Shown piece by piece: positions 44,149-56,087 of a stretch of DNA of 64,000 nucleotides. The position numbers were made by a program, and so were the translations under genes. Below the pieces are notes generated by a model. The model was given only the letters and a program-made list of their open reading frames with translations. It did not search any database and had not been told where the DNA came from. This DNA comes from Patella vulgata (lineage: Eukaryota; Mollusca; Gastropoda; Patellidae). Each line of letters begins with the position of its first letter. Within the stretch, counting starts at the first letter, position 1. The stretch spans positions 44,254,936 through 44,318,935 of the forward strand of contig NC_065879.2 in assembly GCF_932274485.2 (NCBI RefSeq), written 5' to 3'.

Positions 44149-44251
44149 CTTAAAACCACGGCCAATGGCAGTGTTCTTTAATTCTGAACACATTTGCTGG
44201 ACAGATTCCATGTACACTCGCACGTTCGTCATGTAATTGAAGGTAGGTGTC
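44149..44251 (-). CDS. Predicted internal exon, probably 5' coding exon of the GT31 gene
   Basis: On the minus strand a clean acceptor (GGTTTTTTACAG) and donor (AAG then GTAAGAAATC) bound a 103-bp open exon. It encodes TPTFNYMTNVRVYMESVQQM followed by CSELKNTAIGRGFK. Its donor phase is 0, and the galactosyltransferase exon at 37833 also opens in phase 0, so the two join in frame. Starting at the ATG at 44232-44230, 28 residues would precede the exon-2 residues ISAPSTYKLKR and the membrane anchor, giving a normal type II tail and a protein of about 458 residues. No other gene on this strand is a better partner. The peptide itself matches nothing I recognise, so the linkage is inference. Confidence 0.55.
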
Positions 44252-44838
44252 CTGTAAAAAACCAAAATAATTATTTTCTCACGGGCTCTGGATCATTATC
44301 GGCGAATAGTATCGGAGAATACAGTGGCGGACACAGCGTATACGATTAGACACACGTGTGGGGGGGGGGGCATTTAGGGGTCCTGCTCACTGGTGATTTT
44401 AATGGACACGAATCCTAACATCCAATTTCACCCACTTCATCCCAGCAAAGAGTTCAAATTTATATGTTTGAAAGGAACAATAATAAGTTATTTTTTTGTG
44501 ATGTGCAGAAACAAATTTGCTAGTGAGATTTTTAACCTCCTTGCCAACCTCAATTACTTCATGTAGCAATTTTGTTATAACGCATAAACACATTACGTCT
44601 TTCACATAATTCAATATTTTTAAAACATGTCAATAAGCATGAACGTTTGTTATCATGTTCATCAATTTTCAATTATCTGATTATGTCAATTTTGACATTT
44701 CATGAATTATTTTTAAACTATACCATTTGAGATTGAAATGTTTTGAACATGGACAGAGACGTACTCTCTACATTTATACTTCCAGCACAAATCAATAATA
44801 ACCACTTTTATAGTTTTATTATAGACACCATGTCCTAA

Positions 44839-45232
44839 AAGATGCATAATGTAAGATGTAGATAAAGAGCTGGCCACCCTTTTATAATAGTTTAAAAATA
44901 GATAATGAAAAATGAATATACATGTATTAAAAATTTCATTCAAATTACTTTATTATGAGCGACGTTATGGGTGTTGGAAGATGTAGCGCATATTGTTTAT
45001 TATCGTAGCAACGGTACTGGACATTCGAGGCCCAGTCTAGCTTCTCCAAGTTTTAATTAAATCATTAAATGGCGATCGAATTTTAATCCGTTTCAATCTT
45101 TGTCATCCGATGGCATATAAATCTGATTGTAGACTTGTTATGTTAATAAATGCCTAAATAATAGTTTATAGAACATTTGAAGCCAAAAAAAAGACATGCA
45201 ATAGGCAGATATAGTTCTTACATAATGCATCT
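44839..45232 (-). mobile_element. MITE family c, TTAA type, copy 3
   Basis: The ends are AGATGCATAATGTAAGATGT on the left and TTCTTACATAATGCATCT on the right before TTAA at 45233-45236; the left target word is altered to CTAA. The interior carries AGATAAAGAGCTGGCC and, at the right, TGCAATAGGCAGATATAG, matching copies 1 and 2 in reverse. Confidence 0.8.
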
Positions 45233-45399
45233 TTAATACGTCTGTGTGTCTTGTACTGTGTAGTTAATTAAAGCTTTATCGTATAATAACGCCGTATACA
45301 TTTAGTAGTTTAGTTCATTAACTAGCACAGGAAAAGTTAATTGTATTATTCATATTCACATGTTAGCGATGGCTCATACATTCCAGAATAGAAACGAAA

Positions 45400-45625
45400 A
45401 AAAAAAGTTTAACGTCCTAATTTTCTGCGCCAAACCGGGTGATGAAGACGGGCGTACGCCTAGCAGCGTTACGAACTTCGCTTTATGTGCACGCCAATGG
45501 GTACACGGGACCTTGGTTTTTCCTCTCATCCGAACGACCAGATATTGTTCCTTGCCAGCCCCACAGTCCTGAACCACTGACAAGGGGAAACCACGCTAGC
45601 GAGCCAGCCCCTTATTCACTACGCC
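45400..45625 (-). mobile_element. SINE family 1, internally shortened copy
   Basis: GTTTAACGTCCTAATTTTCT at the left and GACAAGGGGAAACCACGCTA with GCGAGCCAGC at the right are the complement of tail and head. Much of the body and the B box are missing. Confidence 0.7.
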
Positions 45626-46167
45626 AGTATATCTATACTTATATACGGGGATTAGAACTAAAGACTTTCAGATATTTTATCATTAAATATAAGCGAAACA
45701 ATTTATCAAACACTATACATATATTACACAGAAAACAAGACAATAATTGAAATAATAAATGTACGTGTAAATTACGAAATAAACCAAAGGTCTAAAAAAA
45801 GACTCGACATACCGAACTTCACAGCAGTTCTTGGCTTCCCTTTTCGATGAAATGTAATTTTATGATACCAATCACAGCAACGAGTATATTCAAGTTGTTA
45901 CTGAGAGCCAAAACACAATAAGTTCATATTATTGTACGATAAGGTAACGGTATGGTTTCTTATATAAATTATAATATACTTGCTGTATTGTTTATATGAG
46001 TATCGATTTGTTGAACGCCTAATTGCTTTATATATATAATCATTCGATCCAATGCTATACGTATTGATTTATATATCCAGCGACGATTATTTACCTGATT
46101 AGCTGATTGATTAATCAGCAGAGGAGAGACTATACGTATACAGACATGAAACATATATGTTACCTTA
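45626..46167. other. Anonymous AT-rich spacer, possible untranslated exon
   Basis: On the minus strand TGTTTTGGCTCTCAG (acceptor-like) and CTGTGAAGTTCGGTATGTCG (donor-like) bound about 80 bp at roughly 45814-45906. It might be a 5' UTR exon of the galactosyltransferase gene. This is weak. Confidence 0.25.
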
Positions 46168-46232
46168 AATAGGGAGAGAGCAATGGGATGTAACGTACAC
46201 TCAACACAACGTAGGTCATATCGGGACTAAAT
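46168..46232 (-). mobile_element. SINE family 2, 3' end fragment
   Basis: AGGGAGAGAGCAATGGGATG, ACGTACACTCAACACAACGT and CATATCGGGACTAA are the complement of the family tail. Confidence 0.6.
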
Positions 46233-47150
46233 AAGTTATATAGGCAGTTTAGCTCTTGCACAATGTCTGTTATAAACACGAACTAAATAGACGTGACTAA
46301 GAGGGCTGTATGTCAACTCTTAATTCTTGTGTGCTATTTATTATATTTATAGCTATATTAACTGACCTTATAGTTAACTGACGTAATATAATGTAATACA
46401 TCAACACTGAGACTACTAAGAGAATTGTTTTCAAAACGAAAGCTATTTGTCTACAAATATTACGCACTGTGGAGTTACTACTTTTCTTCTATCAAAATAT
46501 TATATAATTCATCAACAGGTGAGCCAACTAAGAAAAGTTTACACAGAATAATCCAGTAGCCCATTATGAAATATAACACATTTATTTACCAAAATAATTC
46601 GCATGACTGAGTTATTTACACAACATATGAAAATAAAATGCACATATCAAATTTCAAATATGTTTAATTGTCTATACTCTTTTGGCTGAACACGAAAGTC
46701 TACAATTATTTTACAGGGTCGCCAATATAATTATATAAAATGATATAAAAGGTCAGAATCTGCAATATCTTGTATAATATAAAAGCGTAAAGTGTATAGT
46801 TGCATGCATCAGTTTTGCACTCCTGCCCCTTTCGAAAAACCTTGTCTCCGCCCCTACGTTAACACGTCGAAAACATAGCAAAGTTTTATGATTGTGGGTA
46901 GTGTAGCAGTTACCTATAACATTTTATTGGTTCAAATGGCTTCACAACAAATCTTTATCATAAGTGTACATTCTAAAGGTGTATGCCCATATCACCGTAT
47001 AGTTGTAAAAGTACAATATTCGCAAAGGGCGTGGGGTGAAATCAATCGGTGTCTGCGTTATTATTGATTAACTACTGTGAAATGACATTTGGATTTTAAT
47101 TATAGTTTTTGGTAAATTATAGACAATGAAGATGTGAAGCATGTTATTGT
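46233..47150. other. Anonymous AT-rich spacer
   Basis: TTTAGCTCTTGCACAATG near 46248 resembles one end of MITE family c, without a partner end. Nothing else is supported. Confidence 0.4.
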
Positions 47151-47159
47151 TTTTTTGCG

Positions 47160-47385
47160 ATGTTCACAAAACATATTGTCTCAGTTTTTATACATCTAAC
47201 GTCATCACATTCTGTCGCAGTTGCTTACAAAACACACTGTCTCAGTTTCTCAAAAGCATACTGTCTCAGTTTTTTCACAAAACGTACTGTCTCAGTTTCT
47301 CACAAAACATACTGCCTTAGTTTATATGCACCTAACGTCATCACAAAACAAACTGCCTCAGTTTCTAGGTATCTTGGTTTTTATG
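47160..47385 (+). repeat. Short tandem repeat, ACTGTCTCAGTTT units
   Basis: Seven or so units of about 25-30 bp (CACAAAACATACTGTCTCAG then TTT) are embedded in a higher-order unit that includes CACCTAACGTCATCACA, seen at about 47198 and 47328. Three reading frames stay open across it purely because of the repeat. Confidence 0.8.
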
Positions 47386-48539
47386 AAAAGGAAATCATTG
47401 AAAGTGACATATATGATTAACTTTTATAATATACATGTACACCATTAACTAGCAAATACTACACTGCTACATGTGGCTTTCCTTAGACTACTTACTATTT
47501 GTGTACGACGTATGCGCCTAACAAGAATCATATCTAAGTTTAAATAAAATACAAATCATATATAAACTGAATTTGAACCAGATTTTCTGTTGCATCAGAA
47601 ATAGAGTATGTCTATGCAATACAAAATACTTTATACCGTTTAAAATATCATGTTGACTTACCTCAATCTGAAATCACTATGTTGATCCTGATAATAAATA
47701 TTCACTTAAATCCAAATTCGTCACTTATGACACATGACACGTGAGTGAAATGAGTGGGCGTCGAACTTATCGCCTTCTATATTAGAATAATTGTACTTCA
47801 GTACGAATGTGCCTTTCTATGGTAAAAATCTGCCTTGGGTGAAACTATTCGAAATTAATTCGAGATTAATTTTTCCAGCAAATATGGTTTGTAGGACTTT
47901 ATCATTATCAAAACATGTTTCGTTCCGTTTAACTTGTATTTGGTGAGATTAGACTAGGATTAAGTAATTTCTCATTGTCATTGAGAAAACACCTGTCGAT
48001 CTTAAGTTAAACCCCTTTTGGGTTTTGTTGCTTCACATTTGGTAATCAGTAAGCTTACGCCTATATTGTTGTGTAGATTAACTCCAACGTTGGCTATAGC
48101 CAAAATTATAATGCGATTATATTAATTAACTGATATGTCCATCTGTGTAGTAATTAACTCCATTAATAATTGTTTTCTAACAATCACCTGACCCACCACA
48201 AAGCTCCCACAACGATTCTACTCCTCTTATTAGGACAAGTAAAGATAAGAAACTATTTTTATGATGGGATGTCTAAATTCATCAACTAGAACTAAGTAAA
48301 TTAGTATAATAAATACAAGCATAAGTTATTTATTTAAGGATTATAAAGCCTTTAACTATTTTATCAATTTGAAACGACCAAGGTAGTTTGATTTCACCTT
48401 GTCATTGAAATGGTGGAGGTGAGTAGTTTGACACAACTTGTTCTTGTTTAGTACGTTATGGACAATTTTTAAAAAAAATACAATGTGTCATTTCCAAATG
48501 ACTATGAAATCCAAGTAGCTCCCAAGTATTTCCTTTCGT
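47386..48539. other. Anonymous spacer with a strong minus-strand donor
   Basis: On the minus strand AGATTGAGGTAAGTCAAC (donor GT at about 47661-47662) would end a leader exon; it is the best donor-like site upstream of the exon at 44149 and could close exon 1 of the same gene. No coding sequence is recognised. Confidence 0.3.
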
Positions 48540-48790
48540 TTCAGAGATTGAGAGAGGGGTGACATCCACTTGACACAAATAATTGAAATTGGGTTTAGCT
48601 TCCAATTCTTCTGTTCCGAATGGGTAACTGAAGACGGGCATACGCTATACAATGTGATATGATGGACATTTTCCCGGACATAGGCGTACGGGGCTACTGC
48701 CTACTATCAACTCCAAGCTCCCAAGGGTTCTTTTACGTACACGCCAATATGTACAAGAAACCTTGGGTTTTCATTGCTTCCGAGCGACTA
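48540..48790 (-). mobile_element. Joined fragments of SINE family 2 and SINE family 1
   Basis: 48540-48578 (GGGGTGACATCCACTTGACA) is the complement of the family 2 tail; 48590-48790 (CTTCTGTTCCGAATGGGTAA, GAAGACGGGCATACGCTATA, TCTTTTACGTACACGCCAAT) is the complement of family 1. The second ends at the 5' junction of the LINE. Confidence 0.7.
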
Positions 48791-48799
48791 TAAGTGACG

Positions 48800-51700
48800 C
48801 GTAAGTCTCACGCACGAGTTTACTCAAATTCCCCCCGTAGACTTCCAGTCACTTCTCGATCAGCTTCCACGGGGCGAATCTGTGCTTTGCAGGGATTTCA
48901 ACTCAAAGGGGGCCCTGTAGGGGTCGCCGAGGAATGACTGCAGGGGAACTAGTCTATGCTCAATAATAGAAGGGAACGACCTATGTGTACTGAATGATGA
49001 GAGTCCCACATTTGTTGGAGGAAATGCCCCACCCCCACACCTGGAACTCACATTCTGCACGCCTGGTATTGCAAACCGCTGCGATTGACAAGTACACGAA
49101 GATGAAACACTAGGCAGTGATCATCTGATGATAGAATTCACCCCCAAGCTGAAGCCATCAGGAAAGTCTATAACGGGAGACCCAATTGGAAAATGAACGA
49201 AGCTGATTGGGCAAACTAACGTGCAGGCTGCCTTGATTGGAAGGAAGAAGACATTATCGACACCAACATCGACGTGTACTCCGCCAACATCACAAGTGCA
49301 ATTATAGGTGCAGCAGACGACTCCATTCCAAAGACTTCTGGCAGAAAACCAAGGAATACCAAACCTTGGTGGTCGCCAGAATGTCAGAAGGCAGTTTACG
49401 AAAGAAAGAAGGCACTTCGCCTACGAAAACGCCACTACAATAAAGTCAACCACCAAAATTACCTGAAGTTGAAATACGCTGCAAGAGACACCATCCAGAA
49501 GGAACAAAGTGAGCATTGGATGACATTCTGTAATGCGTTGAACCAAAACACACAAACAGGTGTCGTCTGGAAAAAACTGAACGCCATGAACGGGAAACGC
49601 AGATCATTCAACATAGCAAACCTTGAAGATGGAGATCAGTACGTTATCGACGACGGCAATGAAAAGGCAGATCTACTTGCTAAAACATTTGCAGATGCAA
49701 GCAGGGATGAAAACCAATCACCAGAATTCTTGAAGAGGAAGGAAATCTTTTACTCGCCGCACCCTTCATTAGTAACTGAATCTAATGAAGACGCTGAACC
49801 AATCAATCTACCCTTCTCTGAGGAAGAGTTAAATAAGGCTCTTTCACTAAAGAAGGATAGTGCGGCTGGTGAGGACAAAGTAAAGTACTCAATGCTCAAA
49901 CATCTGCCTAGAAACGCCAAAACGATACTACTAAAATTCTTCAACACATCCTGGTTAACAGAAGAGGTCCTAAAGAATGGCGGAAAGCCAACGCCATCCC
50001 TCTACTGAAACCGGGGAAAGAGAGGACAAAGACAGAGTCCTATCGACCAGTAAACTTGACATCCACACTGTGCAAAACCTTGGAAACAATGGTTAACATC
50101 TGATTACAGTTCTATCTGGAGAGTAACCGACTGATCGACGAAAATCGAAGCGGGTTCAGGGAGGGGCCACTTGGTGCGACTACAGCAAGTCAGGTATCAG
50201 ACACTCCTCTCGGGGAGCCTGTTATGTGCCGTGTTCGTAGATTTAACTAAGGCTTTCGATTTAGTTTGGTTAGACGGGCTGCTCTTCAAGTTGGGACGCA
50301 CCGGAATCACGGGCATAATGTTTCGGTGGATCAAAAGCTTTCTGAGCCATAGAAGGATACAGGTGAATGTTGGTAGATTCCTGAGTGCCGAGCAAATATT
50401 AAAAAATGGCACGCCCCAATGGGTCCATCATCAGTCCCACTCTCTTCAACATCATGATTAACGATATACAGAAATCGTCCTACCTCGACTACAAAACTTA
50501 GTTAGCAAAATTTGCCGACGACAGTACAATTTGGAGGAGAGGGACAAGCTACTGTGAACTAAAAAAAACATGTAAAGGGCCTTAAACAAATTCACGAAAT
50601 AGGCAAACAATTGGGGATTCAAAATCTCAGAAAAGAAAACAGTCGGCATGCTCGTAAACAGGGATAGTAGGATTAGCAGAATGACTCTTTGTATGAACGG
50701 GAAAACCATCGAGTTTAAAGACCAAACCAAGTTCCTTGGCGTAATCTTTGACCGAAGGCTGACCTGGAAACAGCACATCGACTGGACTGTAGATAGATGC
50801 TCCAAAATCCTAAACTTAATGAGAAAAATAACGGGCAATTCGTATGGAAGGGTATCGCTGCCAATATTAAATGATCTGCTACAATGTCTTTTCTATTGAT
50901 TATATGTAAAAAGTACAATGTACAAAGTCCTAATACCGGTAATGATAAAGTCAAAATACCTCTAAGGCAAGAGTTAAATGTAAAACGTCAAATGTTAAGT
51001 GTTAAATGACAAATGTTTTGTGGGAAAATGCTTTTTTTGACGTGTCTACATTTTACATTTCTCTCATTACATTTTACATTTGCTCTCTGCCACATCCTTT
51101 GTCCTTCACGCATTCTACATAGCATGTTTCGTACAGCATCAACTTGCATATGCAAATGTAGGATATCACGTGACTTATTAACATAGACGGAAACCTGGCA
51201 CACTATAAGCCAGAACAAGGATATTCACGACACTATAACAGGAAATCAGCCTTTAGTCACCTTGACACTTTGGATGGCACTTTATGATGATTACCGGGGG
51301 TGGGGGTGGGGGCTGTGCAATGTCCAAATACGAAATTCAGGTATCATGTTACATATTAGTGAAAAGCACATTCATTTCTGTTTGTAAATATGTAAATAGT
51401 TTTCTGGTACAATCGTATTTTCATAATTTAAATCCAATAAATATCACACTATTAAAGGGGTATTCAAGTAAAATACTGGTCTAAATACGAAATTCCAGAT
51501 ACCATATTACGTATCACTGATTGCTCTTTTCAAATAATTTTCTGGCACATTCGTATTTGCTTAACTTTACAAAATAAGATTAATGTTGAAGTGAAGGAAG
51601 GGGGGGGGGACTAAACTAAAATAAAGATACAGGGCTTAATCAAAAATTCTCTATATCCATACTAAAAAATGTATAGTCATTTCTCTCTTTAAATATATTA

Positions 51701-53760
51701 TTTATTTGTTGGGCACAATGCTTATTATTGTTTTTTAATGGATCAAAGTACTCAACTCTGTTTATAGAGAGACCGGAAAGAGTGGGAGGTGTTTCAAATA
51801 TCAAAATACGGGTATAATATGAAATTCTAGTTATTGTGTTATAAATTACTGGAAAGTATGTTACTTTGGCTGTTTGAATCTATCAATTATTTCCTGGCAC
51901 ATTCATGATTACGCACCAGGACCCCCCCCCCCCACCCCACCAAGCTAGCAAGCTGGCTACGGGCCTGTTACGCACGTTCGTCTAGATAATTTCTTATGGG
52001 TGTCAGCTTGATTTCTGTGGTCGTGCGGTGAATATCCTTATAGTGTGCTGGTTTAAAGTGTGCCGGGTTTCCATATATGTTAATAAGTCACGTGATATCC
52101 TACATTTAAATATGCAAGTTGATGCTGTGCGAAAGTTGCTATGTAGAAAGCGTGAAGGACAAATTGGATGTGGCAGAGCTCAAATGTAAAATGTAATGAG
52201 AGAAATGTAAAATGTAGACACGTCAATAAAGCATTTTTCCACAAAACATTTGTCATTTAACACTTAACATTTGATGTTTTACATTTAACTCTTGCCTTAG
52301 AGGTTTTTTGACTTTATCATTATCGGTATTATGACTTTGTACATTGTACTTTTTACATATAATCAATGGAAACGACATTGTCGCAGAGCATTTATATTGG
52401 CAGCGATACCCTTCCATAAATTCGTGGGGAGCCAATAGAGTTACATTAATGATGGTGTATCGTGCTCTAATACGTTCTGTAATAGATTACGGCTCTCTGG
52501 CCTTCACGAACTGTGCGCCAACACTCTTAAGTAAGCTTGACACCATCCACTACAAAGCTCTGTGTATTGCGACTGCCGTAGGGCTTGGGACAAGTAGAGA
52601 AGCTTTACTACAGGAAGTCGGGGAGTTGCCCCTATCCCTAATTAGAAGAAAAGAACTAGCGACAAGATATTGGGCTAAGATCTCGCAACTGGGCGAAAGA
52701 TCCCCAACCTTTGTCAGCCTAAAAAAGACAAGATATGCGAGAGATCCTAGAAAGAAAAGCTTCGGAGGAGGGTGTCAAGAAAACAGCCAAGGAGCTGCGA
52801 CTGGGGGAGCTCGCGATAAATGAAAGCGACCCTCCAGCGATCGCCCCTTGGACACTCCCAATAATACCCCCAGTCAATCTAGATCTACTACAGAAAACGA
52901 ACAAGAGAAATAACCCTATTGCTGCACGTGCTTTCTCTCTAGAACACCTGGAAGACAACTGGCCGTCTGATGACTTGGACCATGTTTATACGGATGGCTC
53001 ACACAATCCTGAAAGGGACACCAGCTCGTTTGGAATATACCTTCCAAACAGGGAACAGGGAATAAGCAGGAAACTGCCCAATAACTGTTCGGTGTACACT
53101 GCAGAGATTGTGGCCATCCGTGATGCTATATCATGGATCTCCCATCAAGTAAGTTCGTCATTCCGAGCGATTCTGGGAACTAAAGCTCGTTGAACTTGAC
53201 ACATACAGATTCCGGCTGGATGACAAGATCTAGACGAAAACAGCGATCAATCACCCTAGAAGAGATATATGCAAACTTATATCGAAACTAAACACCAAGT
53301 CATCGTCTGTTAGTGCGGAGAGGAAATGTACCACCAACCATGTCATAGTAGACTGTGGGGTATTTAAGAAGGAGAGAAGGGGACTAGTGAGGATGATGGA
53401 GAACAACATACCGCTCAACACTATATAACCTACTCTTTCCAAGACCAGATCTGAAGCTGCAAATCTTCGAACTAATCCACGATCTAATGACCACGGATGG
53501 ATTAAGTAGAATAGTAGAGTAAGAGAGGGTCACATTAGACGAGCTCGGAAAACTACACAGGGGAGAAAAACCAAATTAGCAGGATAGTGGAGTAAGGGAG
53601 GGTCACGGTCAGACAGGCTCGGCATCTAAACTTTAATCCGCTAAAAGACACCAAAACCGGCAGAGTGGGATAGTGGAGTAAGGGGCGGCCACGATAAGAC
53701 GGGTCTGGCACCTAAACACACAAAGATGACATCTACCAATCCAGAAACGAGACGCATATA
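48800..53760 (+). mobile_element. I-clade LINE, decayed, 5'-truncated, split by a DNA transposon
   Basis: In order: the C-terminal part of an AP endonuclease (GESVLCRDFNSKGAL ... GNDLCVLNDESPTF ... HLELTFCTPGIANRC ... GSDHLMIEF, about 48815-49145); a linker and reverse transcriptase start with an open 244-codon frame at 49274-50008 (KPWWSPECQKAV ... KDSAAGEDKVKYSMLKHLP); RT motifs CAVFVDLTKAFDLVW (near 50225), NGTPQ, and FADDSTIW (near 50510); thumb GKTIEFKDQTKFLGVIFDRR; then, after the inserted transposon, WGANRVTLMMVYRALIRSVI at 52425; an RNase H domain at about 52975-53145 (HVYTDGSHN with catalytic D, VYTAEIVAI with catalytic E); and a C-terminal CTTNHVIVDC knuckle near 53320. Several stops and frameshifts (for example TAG after SKGAL, TGA after GIANRCD) rule out activity. 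RNase H plus AP endonuclease is the I-clade pattern. The 3' UTR at 53505-53730 has three copies of a GATAGTGGAGTAAGGGAGGG unit. Confidence 0.88.
50844..52417. mobile_element. Long-TIR non-autonomous DNA transposon inside the LINE
   Basis: Inverted arms of about 370 bp (50844-51215 and 52045-52417) begin ATGGAAGGGTATCGCTGCCA and end in its complement. AATTCGT is duplicated at 50837-50843 and 52419-52425 (8 bp if one mismatch, CAATTCGT/AAATTCGT, is allowed). Removing the element and one duplication restores the LINE frame exactly: codons for TGNS then WGANR. Arms carry runs of ACATTTTACATTT-like words. The core has three loose repeats of CCAAATACGAAATTC type and G/C homopolymers, with no gene. 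An 8-bp duplication would fit hAT or P-like elements; the superfamily is unresolved. Confidence 0.9.
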
Positions 53761-54010
53761 ATCATGTCCGCACATATGCTGTCCCCACAGATCAAAAACC
53801 GAACTATACGCTTTTTATTAAATAAAGGGAATAACTTCCCACTAAACCTACGCCATGGCCTACGGCCGCAAACGGAAAGATTGCAAAATCATATTCTAAA
53901 AACAGGAGGAAGCCTTGGCTCTCCTATGTCTTGTCTGCGGATATCACTTCTGTGGAAGCAGAAGTTAAAGCACCAGGTAGTAGTAGTAGGCAGTCATTAT
54001 AACTTTCAAA

Positions 54011-54790
54011 ATGCTTCGATTCTTATCTACCACCCAGTCTTCTTCCAAGCGAACACGTGACGACGATGAAACACCCCTATCCGCAAGTTCTGTTTCAAGT
54101 CGTTTGCCGTCACCCAAGATAAGCAGGAAATTTAATCCGAAATGATCTTCAAGTTTTTCTTGGTTGCGTTACGACAATGCTTTGCAGAAAATGTTTTGCC
54201 AGGTTCGTTTAATATTTATTTTAATCTAATACTTCTATTTTCAGGAAGTGTAAAGTGCTACGAGAGATTTACGAATTGTGTAACGTTGATACATAGAACT
54301 GCTACGAGCCTACGAGATATATACCAATTATTGTAAAGTTATTGCGTACAAATCCCCCGTATCCATAAATGTATCTTTTATTATAAATACTATATAATAG
54401 TTTACTAATTTGTTTTTTCAGCCATGTCAGAAACATAACAAGAAGAATAACTTCGTGACCGGCTCCATGAATTTTCGTAAATCGGCCATTACAGACCATG
54501 CTGCGTAAATGATCACACAGATGCTACAAAAAAAGAAGATGAACTATCCAAAGCAGTTCTTGTCGAAAAGTTTTTAAGTATGTTCGATCAAGCTGACATC
54601 GCCATGTTGACTCTAATTCGTAACTCATATTACATCGCAAAAGAAAACCTCGCCTTTAAAAAACCTGGTTCCCTCATTAATTTAGCAGAGCTGAATGGAT
54701 GTCAGATGACGTCTAAGTTATATAGAGATAGAACTGCAGCCTCGAAGTTTATTGAAATAATATCGTCCAATTTACATGACACAGTAATTA
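54011..54790 (+). pseudogene. TTF/hAT-type zinc-finger protein gene fragment (C17orf113/ZNF862-like)
   Basis: Exon-like 54011-54202 encodes MLRFLSTTQSSSKRTRDDDE and ends WLRYDNALQKMFCQ; an intron (GT at 54203, pyrimidine tract and CAG at 54421) follows; the next part reads PCQKHNKKNNFVTG, NFRKSAITDHAA, then NDHTDATKKEDELSKAVLVE and FLSMFDQADIAMLTLIRNSY, ending DRTAASKFIEIISSNLHDTV near 54785. C..C...H...H spacing and the KFNPKW/NFRKSA wording match TTF-type zinc fingers of hAT-derived proteins. A TGA lies where KFNPKW is expected (54145), and a one-base shift occurs after DHAA (near 54509). It is cut off by the repeat at 54795, so it is a broken gene piece, either a domesticated-hAT paralogue or a transposon relic. 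Confidence 0.65.
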
Positions 54791-54794
54791 CCGG

Positions 54795-55128
54795 AAATCG
54801 TTAAAAATCAATATGATTCTTCGCTTCATGACCTTAAACACTGTGTATAAATTTAAAGTCAATCGGATATTAACTTTAGCCTCTAGAGCGTCCAGAAGAT
54901 TTTTTGAAGTGATCAAGGACCATAACTCTGGCAGTAATTATCGGAAATCGCTGAAAATCAATAGGCTTCTTCGTTTCATGGCCTTAAACACTGTATATAA
55001 ATTTAAAGTCAATCGGATATTAACTTTAGCCTCTAGAGCGTCCACAAGCAATTGTGGACGCCGGACCGCCTGACAGACGGACGGGGGCAACGACAATATA
55101 CGATCACATTTCAATGTGGGTGTATAAA
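54795..55128 (-). repeat. VNTR-type element, short copy E
   Basis: Two units of about 140 bp (54795-54930 and 54935-55045) share CTTAAACACTGTRTATAAAT, GTCAATCGGATATTAACTTT and AGCCTCTAGAGCGTCCA. The right end, CACATTTCAATGTGGGTGTA preceded by CCTGACAGACGGACGGGGGC, is the reverse of the left terminus of copies C and D, so this is a related subfamily with a different core unit. Confidence 0.7.
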
Positions 55129-55962
55129 AATGAAAACCAAATGACGATCCGTTAAGAAATAAGCGAGATATGGGCAATCTGAGATTATTTTTGTCCCATC
55201 CGTAAAACACTTCCTGTTTGTCAAAAATGACTCAATTTAAATTTAATATTTAGTTACACGGTGGCCAACAGTATCTACGTTGAAACCGGAAGTGAACAAA
55301 ATCAAATTAAAAAATCGGCTCCCTAATTAAGGATTGTTGCCATTTGGAGTAGGTTCAATACAAAAAAAAGTTTTTGCAAAATCGGAATTAAAATTACGGC
55401 TGAATATCAATTCGAATGTTTTTTGTAAAATCCAATATGGCAGCCAAGCGGTTGAACAAGGTCTTTGAAAATGAAAGATAATATCTGGGGCTAACACCAC
55501 CATGTCATTTTTGTATATTTTTAAAATTGTGAGAACTATTCATGTTCGGGAAAAATCGGAAGGCCTTGGTAATTTCGGGAAGTTTCTGGGGGCCGTTTTG
55601 AAGGCATCAGTGTGTTCCTTATTCCTACCAAGTTTCAACTTGATACCCCAAATAGTGACGGAGATATGCCATCTTGAATGTCGAAAAAATGATGAAGAAA
55701 ACTTTCGGAAATCTTTGATGCTAATATTAAGACAGTAAAATTCCGAATTTCTACAAACCGTCAGTCAGGGCCTATCGGATTCGTCCAAATAATCCAAAAA
55801 TGAAAACCCCGAAGAAGTTCTGTTGAGAAATATCCGAGATATAGGCAATCTGAGATTATTTTCTGTCCCATCTGTAAAACACTTCATGTTCATCAAAAAT
55901 GACCCAACTTATATTTAATAAATAGACGCACAGAGGCCAACCACATCTACATTGGTAAAATA
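55128..55962 (+). repeat. Pair of direct repeats of about 160 bp
   Basis: 55128-55290 and 55796-55960 share GGCAATCTGAGATTATTTT, GTCCCATCYGTAAAACACTT, CATCAAAAATGACYCAACTT and GGCCAAC. They are separated by about 500 bp of anonymous sequence. These may be internal units of another tandem-repeat element. The 78-residue frame at 55502-55738 has no recognised domain. Confidence 0.65.
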
Positions 55963-56087
55963 TTTGCACCATGTACAGTTTTGGCTGCACAAACTGACTA
56001 AATTCCAGAAAAAGTAATAATAAAAACACTTATGGAAACAATATGTGTTTCGACAGAGCTGACTCCAGCTTAATCTTTTACATCATA

